Below, piece after piece: positions 29,600 through 42,405 of a stretch of 64,000 nt of DNA; position 1 is the first letter of the stretch; each line of letters starts with the position of its first letter. A program made the position numbers and the translations under genes. The DNA is from Apus apus. Lineage: Eukaryota > Chordata > Aves > Apodiformes > Apodidae. The stretch spans positions 124,001-188,000 of the forward strand of contig NC_067294.1 of the NCBI RefSeq assembly GCF_020740795.1. Direction: 5' to 3'. The notes beneath the pieces were generated by a model. That model was given only the letters and a program-made list of their open reading frames with translations. It had not been told where the DNA came from and ran no database searches.

Positions 29600-32500
29600 C
29601 AATAAACATACACATAAAGTCCTGGTAGGCACCAGTTCTGAATTACATTCAGTTCCCTTTTCAAATCCATTAAGTGCATGAAAAATACCATCCCGGGTCA
29701 AGGACACTACAGATCATATACTTGCTCCTTTCTGGTTTGCCTCTTGCAACATATACATATATTATCCATTGTCACAGCTAGCAACAGATTTGGGTTTTGT
29801 GGGTTAAGATGAATTTCTGTACTCAACTCCAATAAGTTTAGTCTTGTCTAACAAAGGATGACCTTGCCTGGCCTTAGGACCAACCTTCTCAGTCATGCTG
29901 AGAGAATAATTCAATATATATCGAAACTGTACTGACCGCAAAACCCCTGGAACATTCAGTTGCAAAAATCTTTGGGAGCTGCAACTACCTTGTACCTCTC
30001 TACATTCTGAAGTCATCACTGTCCCCTTTGCACTGCCTGCCTGATCTTCTCCTCCTCTGCCAAGCTGCATTTCATGACCTGTTTATTCTGACTATAAATG
30101 TGTGCACTGTGTAACTGCGGTTATTTTGTACTGCATTTGCCTGTTAAAATGTGGTGTTAAGTGTATATTAAGTATATATTGATTTCTGAGCATAGGTTAA
30201 TAGTCCACAATCAATTGTGTGCAAGAGTTGCCTCACCAGCCAGCCTGTGCTTTCAGGATAGCTGGAACCTCAGCTCAAGGCAGCTCCTCCATGCACACCT
30301 GCAGTGCTCCTTGCTCACCCTGTGAGGCACAGGAGACCTGAACATTACACACCACCAAACTGCCACAGTCCTGACAGATGCAGAACGGGTGGGTATTTCT
30401 TTTTACCCTGTGCTTGATCTGTTGCCAGGGAAGCATCAGCTAGGTAACAAGCCATGGTTCCCAGTCACTGTCAGACACCTTCTCGTTACAGAATCTGTAA
30501 TAGATTAGTAATTGTCAGAGTAATTGTCTTTCTGCAGTGGTTATACTTCCATTTCAAATTCCAGCCTTCTCTCTACTTCCTGGGCAGGTAGAGCAAGGAA
30601 ATAACTGTGTGGAGCTGAACCATCTCCTCTGTTGCACAGAGAAGCAACATCCTATTTCCATCCAGTAGGAGCAAATATCTTGTCTTCTTAATAAAGAGGA
30701 GTATGAATGCTGGTATTTCTGATTACCTATTGAAATAAGGCTATTTGGATCCAGAGGCAGCACTGTTTCCACATGTTTGCAACCATTCTTTCATGAAAAC
30801 AGAGTCCACGTTACCATATTCTAATATCTACATTAGACCATCCTCCATGGTCAAGACTCTCAACTAGTGTAATAGCATCTGTCATCTCCAGAATTTAGTG
30901 GAGAATGACAGGGAAGAAAAGGTTGTTCTTTCCAATATTCCACAGATCAGTGAGGGTATTTGTGAGAATAATGGAGCAGATTTCCCTGAGCTGTCTGTAA
31001 CATACCTACAGTGTACTGTATTCATCTTCCACTTATCTCCACTGTCATCTTTCCTCACTTTAATGCTCTAAGACAGGTTAATGTGGATAAAGGTATTAGC
31101 ATTTTGTTGTTCCTATTCCAGGCACCTTGGACCTCTAGCCCCATACCCTGGCTTAGAAGGTTCTTGATTACAATTGCAGCCTCCTGTCATGTCCTGAATT
31201 ACATAGGAAAACATTTGACACTCAAAATCTGCTCTAGACTGAAATTAAAGCAAAACATGTCAGCTTGTTTTTTTTTCCAAGTGTCCTATGTCTCTTTTGC
31301 ATGTAGATATGCACCTTTATATATGTGGGGGCCTCTTAAGTCTTCTTCATCAATAATTGCAAACAAAAATCACCTCTAGGTACACCTGCATTCACAGGTA
31401 CTCACACTGCTCTGAGCACAAACCCATTTTTGCTTGGATTTTTGTAACGCCTGATCTCCAGATACCTCATGCAACTACACAGCAGACATGCATGCACAAG
31501 TACAATGACGACTAGAAATGTCATGCCAATGTCAGTTCAGTCCTGTTAGCACCACTGATGTCCAAAGACTGGCACAGTTACCTAAACTCATTCAGAACAG
31601 TTCTTACTAACCATACTACAGATCAATTTACAAAAACTGCTCAGCTTCTTTTCCCCAGAAACTGGAATACAACATCACGTGAGTATCTTCAGTCTAAATA
31701 CAAAAGTAATCTAATAAAAATTCTCTATCCTGACAGTCTTAACATTGAGCTCTTAGCAAGCATATACAAGGAGGGAACCTTATAATTGTTGTAGATTATT
31801 TTTAAAAGTGTAAAATAATGCCAAATCTCAGTAATAAATTTTATCTTGCAACTCTAGAAGTCTCCTGCCTGCCTTTGCATTTAACAGAAGCTACACTCCT
31901 TGTCTTCTGCTGCTAGAAGCATTAGGGGAAAGAAATTTAAAGAACAGAATCTCTTACAAAGCAATCTTAACAACTTTTACAGACATTACTCACTGTCAGG
32001 TACTTCACACGTGGCTTCTAGAGCTCTGACATAGCTTTAAATCCCTTCATATGGTCTCATGTAACACTTACAAAGGGCATTCACACAGTCCTTTTGCAGC
32101 AGAGAGCTCAGTCACTGTGTTAAGTTGCTTCTTGTGTGACAAGTGGGAGAAGCAATGTACACTTCTTGCAAAGTGATCCAAGAAATAAGCCTTGGATTCA
32201 GCAGTCCAAAATTACTGTCCCCTTGTCTCATTAAATAATTCCTACTACCTACAACAAATGTGTTTCAGTGAGAATCCAGTGACTGCAGTTTTCCTTTTAA
32301 AGGGGAACACAATATCTATCACAGATCAGGAAAAGCTAAGCTTTACTTTGAACAGTAATTCCTGGCTACAGATCCCTGGCACATCTCTTAAAATCTGCAG
32401 AAAATAAAAGGTAACTTGGAGTTGACAGGAGAACACCACAGGTTCAGTACCTATAAAGAACCTTTTTCAATACATCCTAAAAGTCTCAAGTCACTCAGTT

Positions 32501-35500
32501 TGCTAAAATCGCAGGCAACTTTACACAAGAACAAGAAGGAAAACTTTCAAAATAATTTTTGAGCTGTCGAGGAAGCAGAGAAAGCCAACAGTGAGGAAGC
32601 AGGAGGCCAACCAGCACCACTGAGCTCCAGTTCAGCTGCTTCCCCCACCCAGGCAGATGCTGGTACAGACAATCCCTTCTGCCTCAGGGATTTTGTGGCT
32701 GAACCTTTTTTCAGATGAGGAAGGGTCTGTTGAGGCTGAGCTTGTTTCAGTCTCTAATGGAAGCTCTTCCTATAGGTGATTAGCTCTCCTCCAGGAAGCC
32801 ACTCGGTGTTTGGGTTTCTTGCAAACCCCAGGGCCAGCAGAGGTCAGGGGATGCAGCACTTTCTCCAAGTGCCTTCATGAAAATAGCCCCTCATACCTTC
32901 CATTTACAGCTGATCACCTCCATTATCCCCAGGCTAGGAGGAGATGATCAGCAATTGTTAAGTGCTTCAATCAGACTAATAGCTCACTGCTAATTCCCCC
33001 AGTAATGTGAATCTAAATTCCTGGTAAACAAACTGACTGCTTTTCACACACAGGGATGAATGCCAAAACCCTAATATTAGAGCTCTAGAGCTAAAGCTTT
33101 TAGAGCAATCTTGTCCACTCAAAGATGTTTAATGACATTATCTTATGTACTAAATAATTAGAAAATGAAGGCCCACTTGGAATCAATGGGTTACTGTCTA
33201 ATTAAGATGAAAAAGGGGCTCTACCCTGTTTTAAACAAGTTTATACTAAAATGGTATACCTGATAAATGGCACTGATAACTATGTGTTTACCTTTGGGCA
33301 GAACAAGACAGCCATTAAGCTAGCACAAAATAATTGTGTGATTTTTGGCTCATCTTGCTTTTTATTGGTCCCACCTGTTTTCCTGTAAGGCATGAGATAC
33401 AGCTGTTCTTCCCCTCCCCATGTCAGATGACAAAATTTATTAAGCAATATTCAAATAGCTTATCCTGATAGAGGGAAAACAATCTTAGCCTTTGTTTTAT
33501 TGTGTGGCCAGAATCACGGAATTCACATCACAAGATGCCTGAAGAGGCAAGAGATGCAGGCTAGAGCCTTGAGAAGCACTTTGCAAGAAGGAATCGCTAG
33601 TGAGCTTGAGAACCTGGAGAAGATCACAGTTATCTCTGTGTCTGGATAAAAAGACTGAAAAATGTTCTACTGATTATCTGACTGAATTAAAATTAATTAG
33701 TAAGTTAGTCTTCAACTGAATTATATCTCAGCAACCTCTGATCAAAATAAAGAGCAACATTATAGAAAAGCACTAAACAGAGTTAAAGCAATTGGAACTA
33801 TATAGCTAACAATTTTCATTCTACTTTTATTACACAACACACACACATACTCCATTGCATGTATCATCTCCCTGAAGACAGTGCAAGAATAAATAGTTGC
33901 ATGAGACTTCAGTTTTATTCTCCTGCCATAGCCATGTAAGATTTCACAATCACATCCAAAGCTAAATTTAAAATTTGATCTTTATATTCCCATCTTCCTC
34001 CTCCCAGTATCCTGCTCAGGTAAGGAAAACTGTGTGTTTTCCTGTATCAAGGCTTCTGGTGCTGAACTGTGTCCATTCCTACTCCTAACCCTTTGGCACT
34101 GGGTCACAGAGGAACATGACATGGAGACACCTGCACTGCAACACATACAGAAAGCCACAAGCAAAATGTTGGTTTTGAGTGACACATTCAGCAAGAAAAA
34201 GCTGCAGGGTGTTTTATAATGCTGGAAATATGTTGCAGATAAATTCCCTTGACATCCACAAGTGACTAATTTAAATTCCACTAAAATATTTATAACATAT
34301 AAACATATAAATCATAACACACTTGCTCTCAAGAAAAAACGTATTATGTGACAGATTATCTGTATGAACTTGTGACTGTGGTAACAGGGATTGGACCTGA
34401 TGACATAGGAGGCTCCCTGCTCTCTTAAGTCCTCAAACAAAGCAAATAGAAACTTTTCAAAACTGTCATCCACAGTATTTGTCCTATTTTAGTTATTCTG
34501 GCTTTGTTCTTTTATCATCAAGCATTCCAATACACTCCAGAAAGGGCGATTCCCCCACAGATTTATTTTAAAACATCTAGCACTCAACAGTTATAAGCAA
34601 AACATAACAAAATGTGTTTTCTCCTAAGAAAAATAAACTATTATAGCCTGCAAGCCAGTTTAGAGTCCCACAAGAGAGATTTCACTATGGGCTCTTTAAA
34701 AAAAAGCCCAGGATGTTCAAGAACTGTGGGTATCAGTTATAATACAGTCTCCCTTTTACCTAGGACCACAAGAAAATGGCACATGAGACAGAAAAAAGGC
34801 AAAAATTTCTTAATAATTGGGCATGTTCATGTTCCAGGTCACAGACACTGGACAATTCTGTTCTCCAAGCACCCATTATTGCTGCAGACACTTGTTCTTG
34901 CAGATTCACATACAACTCACTCAATACATGTTTTAATAAAGGGTGAGCAAAGTGCCACTGTGGTCTCCTCCTTTTCACTTTTTTTTCCCCACCAGTCTAG
35001 CATTTAAATAACTTTTCCTTCTACTTAAGTTTGCCCATCAGACCACATCAATGTAAGTCATTGAGCTCTAGTGCAAGGAACTAACACTTCTTCAACCATC
35101 TACACACAGTTACTTGTTCTGCAGCTTCCCAAACCTGCAGCTTTTTTTTTTTTTTTTTCCCCTCTCCCTAAAGAATCTTGGGATTAACTGAAGTCAATTT
35201 TGCTAAGTGCTAGTGGCTCTCAGCAGCTTGTTGTGCCAGTGATCCCCAGGGCTCCATTATGTTTTCAGGGCTGTACAACGGGAATTGCTCAGTCTTTGTA
35301 GAAACATGAGATTAGCAACTAATTCTTCCAGCCTCAAACTCATTGGATTTCATCCCCATCATTCCAAATCAGAGCAGATTCTAGCAGAAACCGGTTCAGA
35401 GACTTCCCCATCTTTTTTCTCAATATCAATCCAGCCCTGAGCAAAATTTTTAAGGCACAAGTAGTCCAGGCCCCCAAATCCACTACACAGCTGATTGCTA

Positions 35501-38500
35501 TTCTACATCCAACTTGGAGCTGCAGAAGCACATTTTTAGTGCAACAAACACTTCATTCTTAATATGCAAATGCAAATCACAGTGCAAATGGAGCCAATAT
35601 GGAACAGCAAATCACAGTGCAAATGCAGAAAGGTCCTTAGGCAGAAAGAGATTATGACTTGTTATGAAGGAATTTACTAAAAAGTTGGGAATAAAATCTC
35701 AGCTATTTTGTTAGTGCTGTGTGGGACACATTGCCTCTGTAAGGCTCAAAGGCCAGCACTGGAAGCTCAAGGCTGGCCTCTGTCCTCAAGCATTGCCAAG
35801 TTACATCTTCCATCTGGTAAATCAGGCACAATAAAATGGTAAGAAAAGGGAAAAGATGATGAGTGGATCTTTTTACTGGATTATTATTAATTTATTTTTT
35901 AGCAGTCCCAGCTTAGTTAGCAGATCTCACCACAAATCCTACTGTTACTCATGACAGCACAGTATTAATCAGGTATCCACCTGAGTTTGTATTTTAATTC
36001 AGATTTTCAAGCATGAACTTTTCAATTCAGAATCCAGTTGCCTATGTTAAAGTGTAACATTTCCAAGACTCTAACACCCTGTTTTAAGACTCAAGTAATT
36101 TTTCCACTGAGCTGTGGATTTGCATCAGTTCCTCTCTGGTGTGCTCCTTTCTGGCTGCCAGTGTCATCTCCACCCTCCTGCCCTCATCCCCAGCAGAGGA
36201 TGGGCTTTCTGTCTTACAGGAGACCAGGAATTCTCTAGGAGACTGCTCCTCCTCACTGCTCCGTGCCAGCTACTGCAAGTTGGCCTCAGGGCTCTGTACA
36301 CTGGTCTGCCCAAAACCAGCCAGAACACACAGATGGACACTTTCTCCTGACAGTTCCATTTGCAGTTTAACACTGGTGTCTATTTTGCGTTTTCTCTTCA
36401 GGCTCAGCAGAACAGTTAACAAGAGGAAGGCAAAGCAGACCTAGAGAGGCCCAGTGTTTGGAGGTCTCAGGGCTGGGACCACCAGAATAATGTTTTAACT
36501 CAAAAACTTAAGATGGATATTTCCCTTCTAACCACTCTTGCTCACTGAACAGAAGCCTTTGTCTTGGCCACAGTGCATCTTTTAAAGTTGTTTTATGCAA
36601 TATCAAGCCCCATAAGCAGGAGTATTCCAATCATTTCTTCTTGTATGTATTCTCTAATATCTGTCAACAACAAATTTCATCTGTAAACATATAACCTACT
36701 CCTTCAGCTTCATTAGATCCCTTTGATGACCATGGATCTCAGGCACCTGCCTAATTTTGGGTACTGCTCATTTCTCTGCCAATTACTTTTCTCCTAAAAT
36801 TGCTGATAAACCCAACAGACACCTTTGGGGACACTCAAGTTAACCTTTTGCCAGACTGAAAAATTGTTTACTATTCCTCTGTTTTCTGGATTATGCTGTT
36901 TCATTATTCCTCTGCTGCTCACAGCTGCTGGCTGGAAAGAAACCAGATAACGCAAGAGCAATGCCATGACCTAGCAGAATATATAATCATTGCTACTACA
37001 ACATGTACAGAGTTTCTATTAACAGAAGGTGACAGCACTAATTACACATGCAAGTGTCTGGCAAATCAAAAGTGATGAATCAAGAATTAAAATGGGACTA
37101 GTTGCATTGCTTCAAGTAAAATTAGTCAATATATCCCTAAGAACTTAACTAGGGATCGACAGGACTTAAGAGGTGTGAGCCAGGTGTTAAGCAGTTTCCT
37201 AAGATGTACTTCCCAGTGAAACAGAACCAGCAGTCTAGGAAATTCACTTCTGCTCTCTTTCACCAATACTTAAGCACCTATTTAGTTATAATTTCAAAGC
37301 TGTCTTAGCTTCACACTGATTAACAACCAGAAATTTCATGGTGTTTTTGTTTTGTCAGGACTGAAGAATTGTTCCCTTAATGCCTACCGGGGAAAAAAAA
37401 TTAAAAACCTCCTCTTGGAAAGGAAAATACCTGTTTTCTAATTAAAGAATTCTAGTTCACAAATGAAATGGTGACCTTCAGATACTCATCAAGTGTGTGC
37501 AACTCAGCTGCTGTTGAGATTTTTCTGAGAGACAAAAAATCTTCCAGCACTGAAGGTGGAATCAGATGTTGTGACACCCAGTAATTCTCAGTCTGCATAA
37601 AGTGAAAATACAATAGCAAGACTAATGCATCACACTCTACTTAACCTGAATTCTCTTGTTTTTACTTTATTAGTATACTGAACTTAATTTGAGTGTGTTT
37701 TTGCTCCAGTAACTTTTGTGAAAGGCTCTGTGTCCTGTGCAGGAAGGTAGTTAATTAGTAAAGAGGAAAGCTTTCCCCCAAAGCAAATGTGTGAACACAT
37801 GCACAGCAACAGCACACGTGACAAAACAGAATAGCTGCTGGGGATGAACTTCTGCAAATTAGTGACTTTAATTTAAAAATGTGAAACCACTTTTGCACTA
37901 AAATAATGCACTTTATTTTTCATGTGTGGAAAAAAAAAATCCCAATCTGAGAACTGGCATTTTGTAGACTTGGCAACGTGGTTTCATAAGAGGTTACCCC
38001 TTCCAATGCAGCAATGTTTTAGCTTGATTTAGTAATTTGCATCTGATGGTTGTTTCATGACCTAAGACACACAAAATGACCCATTTACGCTCAGGTCTTC
38101 ATACCCCATCTTGATCTAAACTTACACCTTTCCTGACAGCCTCAAACCAGTCAAAGGAGCAAGGAATCCACCGAGAAGAGTTAGAAAAGCATCCAGGCAG
38201 TGAACCAGCTGGGGCCAGGCTGGCCAGCAACATAAGTCCTGGGCAAGCAGGGAGCGGCAAGGAAAGCTTGCTTTACAAGGTATAAAAATCCAACCTTTAG
38301 ATGATCTATTTTGTGTAGACTGAGCTAATCTGGACAAAGCCTAGCATAAAAGGAAGACACATTTCATAACACAAACAAGTGGACAGCTTCAAGCAGGGGG
38401 CTCTTGTTCAGCCTAATGCAGATGTCAGTTAATTAGAGTAGAAGGTTATATCATTAGCAGCCAAATCGATATAAAAGGAATTAAGAACTTGGACAGCAAA

Positions 38501-41479
38501 CTCCCCTGCTTTCCAGCACAGCACCCGGGGCTCTATTTAGCTAAAATTCAATACACATTAGCGGACAATCAATGGAGTCCTGCATGGGGATGTCTTCTTG
38601 AAATACTTTAATTGGACTCTCTAGTGTTATCAGTGCTAAACAAGATGTCAGATTAAGGCAGAAGCCTTCCCAAACAGGACTGGCAGCCCACAGTCTGGAG
38701 AAGCCACATTTACTTCTATTAAAACCTCACTGGCTTTCCAACATGTATTAATAGTACTATTTTCACAGTTATCTTAAGAAAGAGTGACAGAAAATCATCT
38801 ATCCTGTGAAAACTCTGCCATCCTAATACCAGCAACAGCAGATCCACTCCTTTGTGCAATTTCAGTCTTAGGCTTCGTTAATGAAGAACCTGTCAGTCAC
38901 GCCAGACTGCCAGTTTGTGCCCTGGATTTATAACCTCTGCAGAGAATTCAAATCAATATGGAAATCAGCAAGTGTGAAACACTCCACTGACAACTCCTGG
39001 AACAGGTATGAATGTGACAGGCAGTGACATACAGATGCAGACACTTCCCATGGCAAACACTTAAAACACTTTCTGTTCTCTATTTCCCTAAGTAAAACTG
39101 CAATACCATCTTATCATCTAACCTGAAGTTATTCTTAAAATACTGAATTTGACCTTGTTTTAAAGGTAGCGCACAGCAGCTGTATTACAAATTTCCTATT
39201 GGATGTTACAAAACAAACCCAAATCTTTCCTCTGAAATTATTTATCTATAAAAAACAAGTTGATCTGTAAGAGAACAAAACAAAAATAAACCAGCATCAT
39301 GTTCACATTACACAGCTGTGTACAACCTAGGGCACTTTATTGCTGTGTGAACTTGAAGGTATTGCTCAATCAACCTTGATACACAACTGTTTTGAAAAAT
39401 TATGCCCCTGAAATCCATTGCAAAGATCAGATTCCCCTTATGCAACTTCCATAGAATACAACGTGGATAATTGCCCAGCAACATAAAGATGCAGCACCAT
39501 AAATCTCCAGCTGACAAGCAGCACACATATCCAAGTTCTCTCCATCAAACAACTCCAAAGTCACAGGGGGGAAAAGAAAAAAAAAAAGAAAACAAGAATT
39601 ACAAGTCTTTCTAGGGAACCATAAACTATTTTAACAGACAACATCCTATGACACAACAGAGTGTATTAAGGAGGTGTCATGCCTAGCAAGAACCGGCAGC
39701 ATACACTGACCCCAGGAATTGGATCGTAACCTATGGCTCCATTACTGCCTTTTGTAGTATTTGTAATGTGCTTTTTAAGTAACAGCACCCCAAACTCTTC
39801 ACCAGCATTTATTGCTTTTGGATATACAGTCAAAAACATAACTTGATAAAATAAAAATTCTAAAAATTGTATCGGTGTAATCTGTGTAGCTTTAAAATGT
39901 TATACAGCACTTCGTGTCCTGAAAAAAATATGGAGCCATTATTTCTCCCCAGTAATAAATAATCTAAGCAATGTAGCACTTTCTATAATGGAAGAGCTAC
40001 ACACTGTATCTTCCATTATCTTCCAGTTTAATTAAATGTTCCTTGAATAAATCTTGTGCTTACACTCTTGCGACATGCTACCAGTGCTGACTTCCCCATT
40101 TATAAACTGACTGGATCCAGTCCAGTCACCCCTGCTTATTGTACCTGTCACTCACAGAAAACTCCAGACTCTTAGAATCAGCCCTATTTGGGTCCTTATT
40201 TGCTAGTTATTAATTTGATATGTCTGTAGAACTGAATTAATTATATGAGCTAGGTACCAACAGACCTCTTTCAGCTCCCTTATTTAGAGCAGCCAAGAGG
40301 CTGAAGGAGGACAGGACACCAACATTCCTTGAAGTGAAACTACTAGAAAGTAACCTAATTTACTAAGCAGAAATACATGCACTTGATTTAGTTTCAGTTT
40401 TCAATTAGGCAGAAAGCATTAGTTGAGGGAGCATTTATAATGTTGTACTTTAATGTCTGCTCCATGATGTTCAGGAGTCATCCTAACTTCTCATGATGCT
40501 AAGAAAGACAAAGCAATATACTTTCATTAAAAACATCCCTACCCACTCCCTTATATTGCATCTCTGTTACATTAATCCAGTGGGGTTTTTGGGGGGGTTG
40601 TATTTCTTGCTCTTAAAGGGCAGAAGAGACATATTCTGTACAGATGTTTAAAAGACTTTAACAAATGGGGCATCTGGATGAAATTACAAAACTCTCTCAG
40701 AAGCAGTTTAAAAGCATGGATTACAAAAATTATTAAGTACTTCAATGGCTCAAGCTAACACTCTACATATCAGTGTTGGAGTTAAACCACCAGTTAAAAC
40801 TGAAGGTCCTTAATATCCCAGCTTCATTGACCTGTGGAAAATTAACTGGAAACAAGCTCTGTCATAGAAGCCATTGTTGGGTTTCTTGGACTTTCTAATC
40901 CATCATCATGCAGCTAGCACCAGACAATTTAGATGTACTAAAGTCTGTTTCAGAACAGCATCACTCTCAATTAAAGAAAATAAAGTCAGTTATGTGCAGA
41001 ACATACTTTAGTAATATTTAACTTCATTTTCCTCAGGATGTCTGAGATGATACACTGTTACACCAAGGAAATAAATTTTGCATTTGTATCAGATCCAGTG
41101 ACAGCAGAAACCAATTTTGCAGCAATTCATCAACATGGTAGAAGTCTACATGTGCACTGCTTTATCTTCCATTTGAATCAGTACAGCTCAGTTAACAAGC
41201 TAGGAATTTTAATCTAATTGGCACAGGTAATAAAAGCCCTGTAATCTACCCTTGCTGTTTATGTGGATATTCACAGTGTCCTCAGAAATCCTTTACTTGA
41301 GCAACGCTTACAAATGATTAAGTTCCAAAAGAACTGATCAAATTTGAGGGGTGAGCAAAACCATACTGGAAAGTTAATTAAAATTAATCATATCACCACC
41401 ACAGTAGAACCTAACCTGTTAGAAAACACTTTTAACTTCATTCTAACACCAAGCCCACAAAGCCAAAAGAGAATCACTT
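29600..41479. other. Intergenic region between GFRA3 and CDC23, part 1
   Basis: About 12 kb in which I recognise no exon, RNA gene or transposon. It is AT-rich and holds a T17 run (35142-35158), an octamer-motif cluster (35564-35625) and several TTAATTA-type homeodomain motifs (33691, 37751, 38429, 40029, 40236, 41374). The human GFRA3-CDC23 interval is also gene-poor. The lack of repeats over such a length suggests some of it could be conserved regulatory DNA; this needs alignment to show. Confidence 0.55.
35564..35625. promoter_or_regulatory. Octamer (POU-type) motif cluster with a 19-base direct repeat
   Basis: A perfect octamer ATGCAAAT at 35564-35571 overlaps the first copy of GCAAATCACAGTGCAAATG (35572-35590, preceded by T); the second identical 19-base copy is at 35607-35625. 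This places five TGCAAAT/GCAAAT-type sites within about 60 bases. POU-domain factors bind such sites; function here is not shown. Confidence 0.4.
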
Positions 41480-42097
41480 TCTTAATAGATGCACCAAGAG
41501 ATGCTGGGGTCACCCAGGGTCACCCAGCTGGAAAGCTGCTTTGCAGAAAGGCCCTGGGGGTCCTGGTGGACACCAAGCTGAACACCAGCCATCAGTTGCC
41601 CCTGCCACACAGCAGGCTAAGGGCATCTTGGCTTCATTGAGAAGAGCACTGTCAGCAGGTGGAGGGAGCTGATCTTCCCTCTGCTTGGCACTGGTGAGGC
41701 CACACCTGGAGTGCTGTGCCCAGTGCTAGGCTCCTCAGCACAGGAGAGACATGGTCCTACGGGAGAGAGTCCCACAAAGATGATGAAGGGAATAGAGCAT
41801 CTCTCCTATAAGGAAAAGCAGAGAGAAGTGGGACTGTTCAGCCTAGAGAAGGCTGGAACAGTGATCATCTCACTGTGTACAAACAGCTGAGGGAGGATGC
41901 CAAGAGGATGGAGTCAGACACTCCTGTGTGGTGAGAGTCCAAGTGAGAGGACAAGGGGCAACAGGCACAAGCTGAAACACAGGTGGTTCCCCCTGAACCT
42001 CAGAAAACACTCCTTTTACTGCGAGGGTGACTGAGCATTGGTACAGGCTGCCCAGAGAAGAGACTGGATCACTCTCTACCACCACCTGAAAGGAGAG
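41480..42097 (+). mobile_element. CR1 LINE fragment (first of a tandem pair)
   Basis: The plus strand carries the CR1 block encoding KALGVLVDTKLN (about 41548-41584), then 'GAGGCCACACCTGGAGTGCTGTGCCCAGT' (41695 onwards), 'GGGACTGTTCAGCCTAGAGAAGGCTG' (41830 onwards) and 'AGGACAAGGGGCAACAGGCACAAGCTGAAACACAGG' (41947 onwards). It stops after 'GTACAGGCTGCCCAGAGAAG' without the normal 3' tail. Frameshifts are present. Confidence 0.85.
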
Positions 42098-42405
42098 AGG
42101 AGCAAGGTGGGGTTGGTGTCCTTTCCCAAAGAACAAGTGATGGGACAAGAGAAAATGGCCTCAAGTTCTGCCAGGGCAGGTTTAGGTTGGATCTTGGGAA
42201 CAATTTCTTCCCCAAAGGGTTGTCAGGCCCTGGCCCAGGCTGCCCAGGGCAGGCAGGGAGTCCCCATCTCTGGAGGGGTTTCCAAGTGTGGAGATGGCTG
42301 AGGGGCATGGGTCAGTGGTGGGCTTGGCAGTGCTGGGGTAATGGTTGGACCTGATGATTGTGAAGGTCTTTTCCAACCAAAATGATTCTACAATTCTATA
42401 AAAAT
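42098..42405 (+). mobile_element. CR1 LINE 3' end (second of a tandem pair)
   Basis: This segment repeats the last part of CR1 with a different subfamily sequence: 'CCCAAAGAACAAGTGATGGGACAAGAG', 'TTTAGGTTGGAT', 'CAGGCTGCCCAGGGCAGG', then the tail 'AAGGTCTTTTCCAACC' and 'ATGATTCTACAATTCTAT' (about 42380-42399). The same CR1 region is present in diverged form in the preceding fragment, so these are two insertions rather than one element. Confidence 0.85.
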
